This document shows, one piece after another, positions 1 through 14,300 of a stretch of DNA of 64,000 nucleotides (position 1 is the stretch's first letter; each line of letters begins with the position of its first letter). The notes beneath the pieces are model-generated. The model saw only the letters and a program-made list of their open reading frames with translations, searched no databases and had not been told where the DNA came from. The translations under genes were made by a program, and so were the position numbers. The stretch is from Vanilla planifolia (lineage: Eukaryota; Streptophyta; Magnoliopsida; Asparagales; Orchidaceae), in NCBI GenBank assembly GCA_023846275.1, contig CM043865.1:27633912-27697911 (forward strand), written 5' to 3'.

Positions 1-661
1 TTTTCTGGAAATATGGGCGATGGGAATCAAAATTTGTTTTTTTTTTGCACGCATAAGCAACAAGAGTCAAAGTTGGCACATAGGATAACTTAAGCTATAA
101 TTTAGAGTAAAAGAATTTGTTACAAAAATATTGAATTACAATTTCATTGGAAACTGATTTTTGGGTTTAGTTTTGGATCTGTTCTAGTCAAAACCTATAA
201 AAATTGGGTTGACATTAGAAATTATAAAAACAAGTGATCTAGTTTGTTGGCAAACTATGAAATCTTCATCAAACAACGATGATGATAGATACATTATCAA
301 TCCTTGAAATTAGTATTGATCTTCATAGATGGTTGATAAATACCACTACTTGAAATATTGTAGGTTATTATATCTACAGTTTAAAACATTTCACTAACTA
401 TTATATAAAAAAATTACTATAATATATAGAAAAGAATTTAATAGATTAACTTAACATTTTGTTTTTATGGCTTGCTCGATGTGCAACTTTGTCATCATGC
501 CTCCATTAGTTTCTTCATAGAATGGTTAGATGTGGCTACACAATTCACACCGCTTATTTTGACTAATTATCGAAGTTGAGGATAGAATCATTGAAAGAAT
601 TACTAGGTTGATAAGGATATTTAAAGAATATTAAAGAAATGGTAACTTTATACATGCTGCA
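1..661. other. Gene-free AT-rich flank left of the copia element
   Basis: No conserved exon or RNA gene is visible on either strand. The stretch is AT-rich with short homopolymers. Because the N-terminal half of HEMERA is missing from the window, this could be intron of that gene or sequence upstream of a truncated copy; the sequence alone does not decide. Confidence 0.5.
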
Positions 662-969
662 TGTTGGATTTTGAGGGGTTAATTAGACTATTATAAGATT
701 TTTTATTTTGGTAAATAAATTTGAAATATTTTGCCACATTTATTGTAAATAAGTTTGGAATAGTTTGTTGGAACATTCTACCAGAATTTGGAATATTTTA
801 TTAAAATATTTTACTAAAATATGAAATATTTTGTCCAATTTATTTTGCTATTAATTTTCTAATTTGGTAGATAGTTATCATTTATATGAGTATGCTTTAA
901 CTATTTATTCTTGTAGTCAATTATTTGTAATTGAAGCAGTTATTATTTTCTCTTTTCTCAAAATTTACT
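662..969 (+). repeat. 5' LTR of the copia element
   Basis: Starts TGTT and aligns by eye with the repeat at 4489-4771. The shared part includes a block of AAATATTTTG-like motifs. It ends just before a TGGTGTTAG stretch resembling a degraded primer-binding site. The right boundary is uncertain by about 10 bases. Confidence 0.7.
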
Positions 970-3900
970 TGGTGTTAGTATAATGTTGCTAACCTTGACA
1001 ATTTCTTACATGACAATGACAATGACCAGTGCAAAACAACCCCTACCATCTCCTTCAACTCTTCCTAAATCAGTCAACCTAACATTGTGATTTTTTCTAT
1101 TCTTGTTTTTGTAAAATTTTCTTCATAGAATATCACATTTCAAGTCATTGTTACAAAACTAAATGGGTAGAGTTACTTTGAATGGGTTCAATCTATGAGA
1201 CTGACCATCAACAATAAGGGCAAATTTGAACATCTTATTAGCGAGATAATTAAATCAGAAATTTGAAAGTCCAAAGGCGATGATTAAGCCTATCAAGTCA
1301 CTACAGAAAATTCTCAAAAGTTTTCTATTAACTTGGAGGCAATCTTTTTTTTACCAAGGAGCAATTAAAGAACCTAAAGAAATTATTTTAATCATCAAAT
1401 TTATCTTTAACTCTATCTTGTTCTTTGGTTCTAAGGTGCAATTCTTTAACTAGTTTTTGTTTGATTGTCATTCATAATCATAATTGCTTGTGGATTATTG
1501 ATTTTTCTACCAATTATAAGATTGAGTGTTTCAAATAGTTCATATCTTTTTGTCATTGCAGGTAATAAAAAGGTTTAGCTGATGGTTCTCTGTTGTTTAT
1601 CATAGAGATTGGGATAGCCAAACTTACTCTTTTGTTAATTTCTCATAATATTATTTATCTTCTAATTGGTTTTGTCCATTAGTAAAATTATCTCCAATCA
1701 TCAATATTAAGTTAATTTTTATTTTTGTCATTATGAGTTTTAGGAATTGACTACGAGGAGAATGATTTCCAATGCTAGGATAAAGGACAAATTTTATTGT
1801 TTTGGAGATGGACCTTGCTCAAATAGTGCAAATGTATTTGCCTTAATTCTATTATTGATCTCAAGAAAAATAATGTTATATTATGACATTATAGGCTAGG
1901 TCATCTTAATTTTTAGTATTTAAAATCTTCTAAATTTATTCCAAAATAAAAATTCATCTTTTTTTGATGTGAAGTATACTAATTTGTTAAACATCATTAT
2001 ACATTTTTTTCTCTCAATCTTGTCAACAAATGATATTATATACCATAATTTATAGTTATTTGTGGGGCCCACATTGAGCGCTTATATTTTCTAGTAAACA
2101 ATGATTTATAATGTTTATTGATGGTCATACAAGATTGAGTTAGGTTTATTTGATAAAGTACATAAAAAATTTTTATGCCATAGCATAATCATAATTTAAA
2201 AAGTCCATTCAAATTTTATAGAATAATAATGATTGTGAGTATTTCAAAAATTTTATTGTAATTTTTTTTTTGAAAAAGGAATAGTTTATCAAGGTTTTTA
2301 CTTCAACACTCCACAACAAAAATGATTTGGTTAAAAAAGAAAAAAAACACTTATTAGAAATAATTATGACTTTATTTTTTACCAATAAGTTATTAAAATA
2401 TCTTTTTGGGAAAATAGTTCTTATCCATATACTTCTTATAAATATGATACCTAATAAAAATTTGAACTTCGACATACTTGATGTATTTCATAAGTTTTAT
2501 TTACAAATATGTTATCTTCTGCTTTACTCTTATGTTCATAATCATAATTGTGAAAAGCTTGATCATCAAGCCACTAAAAGTGTGTTTGTTGGTTATGTTT
2601 CTAATCAATAAGGGTTTTTGGTCTTATTTTCAAAAACATGTTTTTTATTGTGGGTTTAATATTTTCTAGTTACATAGTTTGCATTTTATTTTTAAGGGGA
2701 GAATTAAACTGAAGGTTTGATATCTTATAATGCTATTTTTTAAATTGAAAATACTCAATTTTCTCCTATTATTCTAACTTGAAAATCAAGCGTTATCTAT
2801 GAAAATACATGGATCGAGTCTTTTATTATGAGATTATAACTCCACAACTCCTAATTAGAGAACTATAATGTTGACACCATTTGACATTGTCTATTCGATA
2901 TAAAAGAAAAATAAAAAAAATGAGCCTTCCAATCTTCTACACTGTTTAAAATTCATAATTCTTCCAAGTAATGTGCTTATTGAATCCCGACAAAATATCC
3001 ATTTTAGTTCATCTTTAAGTTTTGAGTCAAGTGATTTCAACATTTTTATTGTACTTTGAAAGTTCGTGCTGTTTTATACCCAACATCTTTTAACCCATTA
3101 TGTGTCTTATAAAAAGCTTTCATATTTTTTTTGTGCTTTTTCCTCTTAATTATATTGTATGCAAATTCCTAATAGTGTGTAGAATGTTCTAAAAATTTCT
3201 TAGTAAAAGATGAAGACTCTTGAGAGGAATAACACATGATAATTAGTTGATTTACCGATGAGGAAGATAGTTGTAGTATTCAAATAGGTGTTTATTGTTC
3301 AGTATACGTTTGAGGTTCCCTAGTTGCACAACATGATTAGTTGTGAAAGGATTCACTCAAAATTATGACATTAACCATTTGGAACTATTTGCCTTAGTTG
3401 CAAAGCTAAATACTATAATAGTTCTCTTATCTCTAATAATCTTGATTGGTTTTATAGTAGATGGATGTTAACGATAAATTACTTATTTTGACAAAAGTCA
3501 CTCAAGGGCAAGCTAATCATGCAATGTTCATTGGATATTTATTAGATGAGAAAATAGTTGTGTTAATTGTGTATGCCTGATATCATTCTCAATGAAAATG
3601 ATATATTTGTGATGAATCAATTGAAGACTTTTCTTTTTTTCATATTTGAAATAAAGGATTTAGGATTTCTGAGTATTTTTTTTTTGTATAAACATTGTGA
3701 GATCTAAAAAAAGAATTTTTGTCTCTTAACAAAAGTATGTTCTTAATTTTCTCAAATAGATTACAATAAGGGATTGCAGGCTAACAAATACTTCAATTGA
3801 TGTTAATTATAAATTTGGAGATGACATTCCATGAACATAGCTCAGAATGAAAAACTAATGAGTAAACTAATCTATCTCTCTCATACATGACTAGATAATG

Positions 3901-4488
3901 TGTTTGTTGTAAGCTTGATAAGTAAATTTATGCACTCACTTTATGTGAAACATTTTGAACTAATTTATTGGATTCTTCAACATAGATCTACTTTTTAGAA
4001 TTCTTTACAATAGCACATTAAAGCATAAGTCGATGCAGATTGGGTTGGGTTAATTGTAGACAGGAGCTTTATTCATGTTTGGGGAAACCTAGTCATTTGG
4101 AGAAGCAAAAAAACATAATATAGTTATGAGGGGTAATGCTGAAGCAAAATACAAATAATGGCTAATAGAGTTTGTGAGATGTTTTGGGTTGAAAGGAATC
4201 TCAGAGAGTTGAAGATATCAATTAACATGCCAATGAAATTGTATTGTGACAACAAAGCTACTATTAGTATTGCACAGAATACAGTTCAATTTGATTGCAC
4301 AAAATATATGGAGATTGATAGATACTTCATAAAACAAAATATTCAATTGTGGAGTTATTTGTATATCTTTTATTTTTACTACACAACAAATTGTTGATGT
4401 CCTTGTCAAATGATTGTTTGGGCTTTATTTTAAATTCTTAAAAATAAATTGAGTGTGATTAATATCTATGTACCAACTTGGGAGGTAA

Positions 4489-4771
4489 TGTTAAAGTTGA
4501 AGGAGTTAATTATGTAATTATAAGATTTTTTTTAATTTTTGTAAATAAATCTGAAATATTTTGTTAGAATTATTAAAAATAAATATAAAATATTTTGTAA
4601 AATTTAGAATATTTTATCAAAATTTTAAATATTGTATTAGAATATTTTATTAGATTTAAGTTTAGTCATTTTTGTGGATATTGTTCAACTATTCAAAATG
4701 AGAGATTTATATATACAATTAAGACAAACAATAGGGATTTATATATACAATTCACCTTAAAAATTTTTCTG
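4489..4771 (+). repeat. 3' LTR of the copia element
   Basis: Direct-repeat partner of 662-969, beginning TGTTAAAG right after a short purine-rich tract. The best-conserved part is the first 75 bases. The right end is placed by alignment with the 5' copy and is uncertain by about 20 bases. Confidence 0.65.
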
Positions 4772-6069
4772 TTGATATAAATTATTTATATCAGTAAAGC
4801 AACTTTTATGTACTATGAATTGGTATGCAAGGCAATTTTTGTATTTGCCACTGATCAAAAGAGCATCTAAAATCCAATCTTTTGGCCAACTGCCTTTTCC
4901 AACGAAGACTTTGTATTGTCCAGCCAAAGTGTGTCTACTAATATTTTTATTGATAAGGAACTCATAAAGTGCCTACTTGCAAATGACATTATAGAACTTG
5001 CATTTGGTATTTCTGTTGGAACTTGAAAGCTATTCATGTGTGATTCTCCCTGTAAGATATCTTTCCTTGAATCCATAATTTGTCTAATGATACAAAGTTC
5101 TGTTAAATGCTTTGTTCTTAAAGTCATACGATCCCAAAACTTTTGATGTAAAAAAAAGGCAATGTGTCATCGATGTTTAGAATCCTAAAAAGAGCATGAC
5201 TGACATATATAGTACAGTTCATGTTAGACAGTAAGTTAATTCTATGAATCTTGTACCCCATAATGGGTTTTGAATTTTATTGAAATTGTGCCATTAGTTT
5301 ATGTAGTAGCGTAACACTAGAGGGCTAGGGAACTTTAGTATTAAAGTATGATAGCAAGTCAAAAGTTAAGAAACATACTAAGCAAACAAATAAAACAATC
5401 GATGCAGATGAAAATAATTTTTGTCTGCAATGCAAAGAAAGCATAGAAGCTTATTTTTTTGTTCTGTCATCTTGTTTGGAGAAGATGCAGTTTTGTTTTT
5501 TTGCCTATTTGCTATTGCAGCATAATAAATATTGGTTTAGTTGTGCCAATCCTTTAATTTTAGAATGACAAGTCAAAACTCTTTGTAAACGCCTGGAAAT
5601 GCTTTGGTTGATGAATTTAAAGGCTAAAAGAATGAAATACACACCCTTTCTCACAATATTCTTGATAATCATGTGATTTAGCCATTTCTTGGTTTGGTGG
5701 ACCACATTTCTAGAGTCTGGTTGCTAGTTGTTTCCTTATGATATAACTTTGTATTTATTTTAGAAAGTATTTTATAATTTACTAAGCATTTGATGCATTT
5801 TAAATTTTGCTATGGAAGTCATAAATATATTTTTATTACGCACGTTGATTGCTGTTGGAACTTCCTATTTCCTTTCGAATGCTACATTATTTAGTGCGAG
5901 ATTGCACCCTATTGAGTCTTCCCTAAAAGAATCATACTTGTCCTCCCTTTTTTCATCAAATTGTTGTATGTGCTACAGCTTGAGGTTGGCTATGCATTTG
6001 GAAATTTCAAGCTTTTGATTTGACATTCTGAGTCTGGAAAGCTGTCTTGATTTTCTTTGTGGAAATCAG
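4772..6069. other. Probable HEMERA intron; no recognisable exon
   Basis: Lies between the copia element and the first visible HEMERA exon and ends in a usable acceptor (AG at 6068-6069). I looked for the conserved exon that should precede it, the segment ending in an Arg-Ala-Arg-Arg-His-like block, and did not find it. An 86-codon open frame on the minus strand (4867-5127) has fairly balanced composition but matches no family I know. Confidence 0.5.
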
Positions 6070-9000
6070 GCTTCTGGCTGAACAGAGGAGATTGGAGGAA
6101 ATAGGACCAATTGCTTATTATTCAGAATGGGTAAAAGCATGGACTAAAGACACTTCACGAGAGGCTGTGCAGAAGCACTTCGAAGAAACTGGTGAGGATG
6201 AAAATACCCAGCTCATCACAATGTTCCAGCATCAAACAGCTGAAGAGTTCCGCATCATGATGGGCACTGATGTTCGCATTCGACGTGATCCACTGGCAAT
6301 GAGGATGCGTGAAGAGCTAATAAAAGAGAGTATGTAACTGCAGTTTGGCTTCTTTCACTTTTAACACTGATAGAACTTTATATGATTAAATCTAAATGAA
6401 GTTATTTTACTAACACAGGGACTTAGAATTAAGATATTGAATGTTTATCAGAGCTCTTGTCAGTTTCTCTTGTTGAAAGTGCACAAAGCTGTTTCTTTAG
6501 AAGTTGAGTGCAGAAGTGCTAGGAGAACAAATCCCTGCAAGTGCTATTAAATGCTATCAATTAGAACAGCACACTTTAGTTATTTGATCTATTGACCATA
6601 TAATTACTAACTTTTAAGCTTTTCATGGTTTTCCTGATTTGATTCTCTACGTAGTTTCTTGTTATTGCACTACATTGATTTTATAATTGCTTTATTATCT
6701 TCTTCATTGTAATTTTTCCTTCTTTTTTGTCAGTCTTTTTACCAGAACTATCATTAGTAATGAGCATTTGTGGATATCTCTTTATCTTCTTCGTGTGTCT
6801 GTTTCATGGTTCTCATTGTTCTCAAAAAACTTTCCCAAATTTTTTCATGAAAATTGAAACCTTTTGATATTCAACACTGCAACTACTTTGCTAATTTAAT
6901 ACATTTTAATGAGCAATGTGTCAATAATGCTACTGTTCTAACCTAATTGTCTTTGTGTAAATTGACTTGCTGCATTCTTATGATTCAATGACATGAATGC
7001 ATTTGAACTTTTGCTACATTGAAATGTTACCTGTAGAAGACACTTTGGCTCAAGTTTGCTTTACTTTGTGCTTTGATGCACAAATTCTCCTCACTTTGCG
7101 CCATAAATTCTGCTGAGAAGCATGTCAACTGATGGATATGTTGTTTGCACTATTACATGCTTTTGGCCCATCTCCATTCTTATCATTGGTATACTAGAGA
7201 ATTGTGCTGTTAAACATCAAGTTCTTGCTAAGTTAGTTTTACTGGAATAAGTGAAAGGAATATCAGTCATTCAGGTACCCGAGAACTTATTACATCTATA
7301 GATTATGTTGTTCACCAGCTTGTTAGCTTTGCTTTTCCTAGATTCATTTCAAAGACTTCAGCTAAAGTATTTTTAAGTTGCTACTTGCTTTTGCAAGGGT
7401 TCATATCCTTGTGTTGACTCTTTAGGGTGTTAGTATAGTTTTTCAGACCAACATTCTGGTACTGCTCTCGGTATGCATGTATTCTGCCTGAGCTTTTTAT
7501 CTCTTCAAGCTAAACAATATTTTTTGGTTTTGATGCTGTCTTCCTTGATTTCTCATATGGTAAAATTTCAATTCCATCCAGATAAAAAAAATTTAAAAGG
7601 CTGGGACATTTTAAAATTGTTATTTTCACTTTACAACTTCTTGTGACTCTGCGACTGTCTAACAGTGTTGTATCTTTCCAGCTCATGATTCTTTGTTTTG
7701 TCTAACATGGCAAAGAAAAAAATATAATATGCCTTTTTTCCAACTTTTTTCAGTATGGGGAGGTGATCCAGTTTATCCAACTATCAACTATATTCAAGAT
7801 CCAGATGAAGTGATTGATTACAGAGGCCCAAATTTTCATGAGCCAACGCCTGATATAGTGGATTACCTTATGGAGGTACATTATCTTAAAGTATTCTAGT
7901 TCGTATGGGAGAATGGGTGACTGCCATCAACAATAGCTAGTTTCATAGTTTATGAAGTGACACACTTATCCTTCCATCTCCATTGGTAAATGTACTGACC
8001 AGGCCTCATAGGGGCCAAAGCCATGTCAATACCAGTCATAATTATCCTAACTATTTTGAATTCAAAATGAGTTTAATTCTAGTTGTTATCTATTTTCTAA
8101 TTTCTTGTTTCGTCAAAAAAGCTAACATTTTAATGGGTAGTCCTACTCAAAGTTGTACATGCAAGTTGGTAACTAATCATATTCTAGACAAACATTTGAG
8201 AGAGGGTTTAATTTGGCAGGAATATAATGGAACTTTCAATATAGGTCTAACATTTCCTTTTGCCTTAATTGCTAAGAAACAAGTCTGTTACCTCAAAAAG
8301 GCAAGAACATGTCTACACTGTTATACAACCTCATTTTCAAGGTGTAATGAAAAAACGTTGATTTGTATGTTCATGATATTATTAACAAGTATCATCTAAA
8401 TTAGATCTATTTAAACCTGTGCATTGGGGTTATTTTCATGATGCAGTAGTTTATTTCTGACTGAATTGTCTAGTCATTGTCTTGCTTTAGGTTGTACCAT
8501 CTTGTGTTTGACTTGATGAAGAAATGTATTTGAAAAATATGTGTATATCATTTCTTTGTGTAAAAGAACATGCATATATTTACATTGTAGATTATTCATG
8601 AAAAATGAATGATGTTTAATCATTTATGGCTTCTCTTAGATTCCAAGGCATATACCATATAAATCTATAGCCTAATTTATATTAAATATTCTTGATGTTG
8701 TTTTTTGTTGTTCAGTGAACTGTGAAACAGAGTTCAAATTGATAGTGAATTTCTCATAAAAATATCTTCTTTGCAAATGAAGTAATTATTACCATTTTAA
8801 ATAAAATATTACATATATTTATGTTTATAATATTATATGTTAATAGAAAGCAGGATATATGTATGTATATATGTCTTAATTTACAAGATTATCCATCCCT
8901 ATTCAAACTATTTAGAACTAGAATGGAATGTTATTTGTGTGACTTTTCACATTTCTTTTTGTGAGCATTATTGGAGATCATTATCAAGTAATGGATGATG

Positions 9001-11386
9001 TTGATGTTGAAGATGTCATAATCCATGGGATGTTGATATTGGTCAGCTTGATAGCTGAAGTAGTGTGAAAAAGAGAAAAACTAGAGGAGAAAAAAAAAAT
9101 GAGCACATTTGTTTTACATGAAAAATTTATGGTGACTGTGAGGTCCACTATGGATGAGAACAAATATTGTATGCTCTAATGGGTACATAATTCTCATTAG
9201 GAAGAGGACATGCTATATTCTTAAGGATTATGGATAAGTAGATGCTCTAGCCCTGAGGTAAGGAGCGAGTATAGAGGAAGTCTCTCTCACAGAAACTTTT
9301 CCTTTCTTTTATAATGGCTTGCTTCCTCTTTCACTCTTGTTACCTTTCACCTTTTGTTTTTACTTAACACTAAAGCCTTATAACTAGGTAAGAAAATAAT
9401 GGCGGGCTTCCTTTGTCCTTTATAGCCACTATTTCAAAAGATAAGATGATGGATGTGTATTGATGTCATACTTTTGTAACCATCATTTTTTATAACTTGT
9501 GCTTGGTCATGATTTGTTGGTCATGTAATACAGTGGGTTCTACCAGTAATTTAGCCATTCAGTTGTCTCAGCTGTTATATCCTCTACATACAAAGCTTCT
9601 TTTAAATTGCCACATACTGTAGCTAATACAATGTGGTGAAGTCGGATAATAACTATGCTTACAGTCCAGATTGAGCATGCGGATTTGGGATGAATGGGCT
9701 GTATAATGGATCTTTGTTTTAGAGTATATTGTGTGCCACTCATCAATTTAAATATGAGTTTGCTCATGAACGTGGATATTTTTGTTCTTTCCAAAAACTT
9801 GTTTAATATTTGCTTGTTTAACCTTAGGTAAAAATTATGTTTCAAGATTAGGAAGTTTTGAGTTTTTTGCTGCTTTACCAATTTTATTCAGGGATGGAAT
9901 AGATATGTGCTTGAGCACAGTGTTATCAAAGATTTTGTTGCCTATACTTGAAATTAGGACTGGCTTCCTTGTTCAGCTTTTTTAGCATGATGCATGCAGT
10001 ATCATGTTAAGACTTCTTGGAAAGAGCTGGCGTCTAATTAGAAAAATCACAACTCTTCCTTTTTATTGCAGCATGGAAAGATCATATCACGGGAAGAACT
10101 CGATGAAATTTTAGCTAAAGAGAAGAAACAAGATGTAGAGGTGACTAGCTATATGTTTTTCTGCTGAAGAGTAGTATTTGGTTTCTTAAATGTTTAACTG
10201 TTTACATGATTTTTTTTTTTTTTTTTTTACTTATGCTTCTTTCTGCTATGTGACCACTATTTCAGGTCACTGACATAGATGAAGCAATGGCAAGTGCTGT
10301 GGACATTGGAGAGAATGATGTGAGGAAGTAGCAGCTACAATTTTTAGAATCCTTTCTTCAACCTTAGGAGCACTGTTTTTTATCATGTTTTGCTTGTGTT
10401 TCTGTTTCTCCTTTCATTTATGATCATCCACATGGTAGTTTTGACATAACATAGATTAGATTATACATTTTTACTGCTTCCTGCTTATCTACGAGCCTGT
10501 AACTAACTGCCATATTACTTGGCATAGGATGAGGACAAGGAGGATGATGAAAACGGGGAAGAGTATGAGAAAGAATATGAAGAAGACGTTGACGAGAAAA
10601 TCTCCCGCAATTGGAGTGTTCTGAAAACTACACCTCAGCCTGGCAAATCCACGGTAACAAAAACCTGGCAATTGGGGTCTTTATTTTTAAGCCTTATACT
10701 GTTTGATATAAGAGTACTATTTGGTTTGCAAAAATGGGAAAAAATGTTCATTAATTTTGTTAACCATTATTGACATGCAATGGGCATGTTGCACGGGTAA
10801 TAATAAGTTTGTGTTCTTTTTTCTGAAAACAAAGTCTTTCAATGCAAACATCAAAGGAGACGAGCCAAGAAATCTGAACCAATCAGATTTTTGGTATATT
10901 TTTAGTTAAATGAGCCGTTTTGACATTTATTTGTCTGATTACAATGACTTTTCATTCTGAAAGTCAAACACATTTGAATTTATCAAACCTTGAAATTTCA
11001 ACTCCTTATTGAATTTATCAAACCGTGCAATTTGTAGTCACAGTTGAATTTACCAAACCATGAAATTTCTACTTCTGTAAAAGTGTCATAAATTTAATTT
11101 CCACAAGTGCTATGATTGTATGCTATTTAGTTATTAAGGCTACAAAATAAATCTCTATGCTAAAAAATAGGTAAGATTAGAGCTAACAAAATTTGTAAAG
11201 TTGATGTTATCAGATGATAAGCCTACTTGTAAGTTTTGCAGAACAATCCAAAGCCAAACTTTTGATGTTTTCTCTTTACATTTTCAGGACAATCTAAAGG
11301 TGAATGGTCTAATGTCACTTCAAGAGGCTATTGATGATTCGGAAAACTTAACGGATTTTCTCATGGATTTTGATGAGGATGAATAA
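6070..11386 (+). CDS. HMR: HEMERA / pTAC12 (PAP5), C-terminal half, partial
   Basis: Last six coding exons: 6070-6329, 7754-7875, 10072-10140, 10266-10319, 10528-10653 and 11288-11386, giving 243 visible residues against about 520 in the Arabidopsis protein as I recall it. All junctions are GT-AG and keep phase. Hallmarks of the family are SREAVQKHFEETGEDENTQL, IMMGTDVRIRRDPLAMRMRE and WGGDPVYPTINYIQDP, followed by a long Asp/Glu-rich tract and the C-terminal block DDSENLTDFLMDF. HEMERA is known as a component associated with the plastid-encoded RNA polymerase (PAP5) and as a nuclear factor in phytochrome signalling; its acidic C-terminus carries the reported nine-residue transactivation motif, which is intact here. 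The 5' half is absent: either it lies left of the window with the copia element in an intron, or the copy is truncated. The exons present show no damage. Confidence 0.93.
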
Positions 11387-14300
11387 AAGGCTTCTGGTCT
11401 ATTTGTAAGATTTAAAATTTGATATTCATTGTTAAATTGTTTTAAGTTGCACCATGTTTCTTATTCACCTCTTGAAGCAGAAGTATTAACCTATAATTTT
11501 TAGTATTGTAATTGAAATGGGTACTGATGATAACAATTAAGTACAAGTAACAATATAATTAGTTCCATGTTTAAAGTTGAATATGATGTTTGAGTTGTAA
11601 TATAAATTAATTGACTATTACTTTAAGCCTAAACTTTTAGGTTCATGGATCTCCAACAAATAGTGTATGGCGTTTTGCATTTGCCCAAACGAATTCCTAT
11701 TTAGCTTGAACATCATATTCTTTGTTCTTGTAAGTTGTAAACATTTAGGTTGAAGCATATGAATCTCCTGTTCTAATTCATTGTGGAGAAATGAAGTTTT
11801 GGCATAAAGTTGTTCCCGTGCATTGCATTTGTTACTATCATCAACCTATAAACCCACTTTATTTGCTGAGCATTTTACCCTTATGTAACATAATCAATTT
11901 TTGCATAACATTTTCCTAATTGATGTAATTTAATATTTTATTTTTAGCTCTCACTTACAAAAAACTTCAACTTAATGAGGTCTCAAGAAATAGCTTCGTT
12001 CTTCAACATCTATTACTAACCACTACTAAATCTAAGGTCAATAACTTTGCATTAGTCTCAATTTACAACAAAGACCTTCATAAAAGAAGTGTTGATGAAG
12101 TCCTTGCATCTAGAATTGACCTTGTCGAAGTTGTAGCAACCTCATTCGTATTTATATCTAGATCCAAATTCTATTTCATACCTAAATTACATGATGTCTC
12201 AATGATTACGACTTGAAAATCTTTAAAGTTAATTTCACCATCACTTACGATAATTTTTCCCTTTCTTATTCTATGATGTATTGTTTTTTGTACAATCATT
12301 TTTCATTGCATGAAGTATCATTTGTCTTAACAATTTTATGTCTTGTTCAATGAAAAAAACTAAATTTCAAATTATCAATGATGAATCTAATGAAATAACA
12401 CATTTCAACTATTGCACCAACCTTATTGCCATACTTTGAGTCAACTTATGCCTATGATCAATATCCATTAAATGACTGTCAAATATTTCATTTTTGAGTA
12501 TCTCTTTCTGATTTGTTATCGCAAGGAGTTCTAAACAGGGATTTACTGATCCCGTGAGACTGGAGAGCCATGGGGAGCAATAGAGAAAGAAATAGGACAT
12601 GGAAATCCTTTCATAACGGTAAAAGGTACAGGCAACAGGCACCGCTAATATCAATGAAGCATAATTAGACTTTTTTTTTAGAAGTTATGGGAAAGAAGCT
12701 TTTGGAAATGATCAGAGATGGAGTACATTGTCTGAGAAAGGTGCAACTGGTTTAGTGAAAAGAGATACTCAGATTCTCTCTGAGGGTGCCAATATGCAGA
12801 GTTTAAGCAAAGAGCACGTGATGATCTTCCTCTTGATGCATCATTACTTCTATAAGAAACTGCATGAAGGGAAAATTCCTGCCCTCACAAAGTAGTCCAT
12901 CGCTTGTGGGCACAATCTTACATAACAATGATGTAGTTCCAGTCTTCTTAGTTACCCGGATCATTAATCTGCATATGGAAACTTCAGTGGCACAACTATG
13001 GGCCCTTTTAGTTCTTGGATGGTTTGCAGGATCCTTACAGGAACATGAAAGTGAGTGGCAACAGTGACATCCTTTAGATCATGAGAAATCATGGGCAAAT
13101 ATTTCAAGAACTGCCTATTTGAAATGGGCTTGACACGTGAACCATGTCAATAGTCAGATGCAAGAGTGCTTTTGCCTTCCAAAAAACTTGAAAAGTTTAG
13201 GGTCCTATTAGGTTTATCTAAACTTGACGTGCCAAGCATGACCCAAAAGGTGTCAGGTTTAATTTTGAGTTATAACCAGGCTTACTTTGTTTTTCCTCAT
13301 ACATTCATCTTCTAGAAACCTGAAGTTCAGTAGTATTGATGGTCTTCTATTAAGTAGATTGTCATATATTTGACATCTGTCTAGAACAAGTAGAGTCATC
13401 TAATATGAAATTCCATGCTGCTCACGGACTTATTTCAAGTTCAATTCATGCACTTGAGACTATGTTTTGTTATGGTTTATTTGAAATTGTTTTCATTATT
13501 CGCATCATATGAGTTCAGCAGAATTGGAAGAATTCATTGTTTTGCATTCCATTTTTAAGATTTTTAAAGACATTTTAGTAAAGAAGACTGAAGGAGACAT
13601 TAATAAAGACATCATAGCACCTTAATCCTATATAATTTCGGTCTGCACACCTTTTGAATAAAGCAGATCAAGTTTCCTTGATCGTAACTCTCAACCCATT
13701 TTGATGAAACTCATACCTTGCTGTTTGCCATAAATGCAATCTTTACTTGCTTTGAAACTTGCATATTTCAGTTTCACTTGGTAGCCCTTTCATACTATAA
13801 CCTGTATTACATCTCACTCATCTAGTCAAGTTGGTTGTACCATAGTAGAGAATTATTTTTGGAACATGATGAAGAAATAGCTACCGTATTCTTGTGGTTA
13901 TCCACCATTTCCACGTTTGCAACCTCCATCCCATGAGCAAACACAAGTGTAACCTTGACAATCTCCCACATAATATTCTTTGAATATTGTAGTGTGCAAA
14001 TCAGACAAGTTTTCCAACCAAGAAGAGATTTTTCTTCAAACCTTGAACATACAATATGCTATGCAATATCCTACATGTGTTGTCTAACATTTTGATATGC
14101 ATGCCTAACATTGTGATGTGCATGTTGTTCTCCATGATCTTTAGATGTTCATTATCAGCCAAATATACCATGTTTTCCTGCTACAATGCCCTGCAATAAC
14201 TCTGTTTTTGGTGAATAATGGAATGATACACCCAATCCAAGGATTCATGACTCAATTGGGTTATCAACTTTAAGCACCGAAGTGTTAAAGCATCATTTAT

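Larger units (their letters stand above)
662..4771 (+). mobile_element. Old Ty1/copia LTR retrotransposon, broken
   Basis: A fossil Ty1/copia element bounded by two diverged direct repeats that both begin TGTT (662 and 4489). A site resembling the plant initiator-tRNA-Met primer-binding site starts at 970, just after the 5' repeat. Between them, in copia order on the + strand, are traces of a gag-pre-integrase region (about 1840-1960), an integrase core and C-terminal portion (about 2100-2670), reverse transcriptase traces (about 2950-3950) and an RNase H segment (about 4080-4400, with the recognisable CDNKATISIA block). A short polypurine stretch precedes the 3' repeat. The reading frames are interrupted many times, so the element is non-functional. 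Repeat divergence, about a quarter to a third by eye, suggests an old insertion. It has the same orientation as the HEMERA exons downstream. Confidence 0.85.

Noticed and set aside
7983-8399. 138-codon + strand frame in an HMR intron
   Set aside because: No recognisable domain, and it is flanked by HMR exons that splice cleanly across it.
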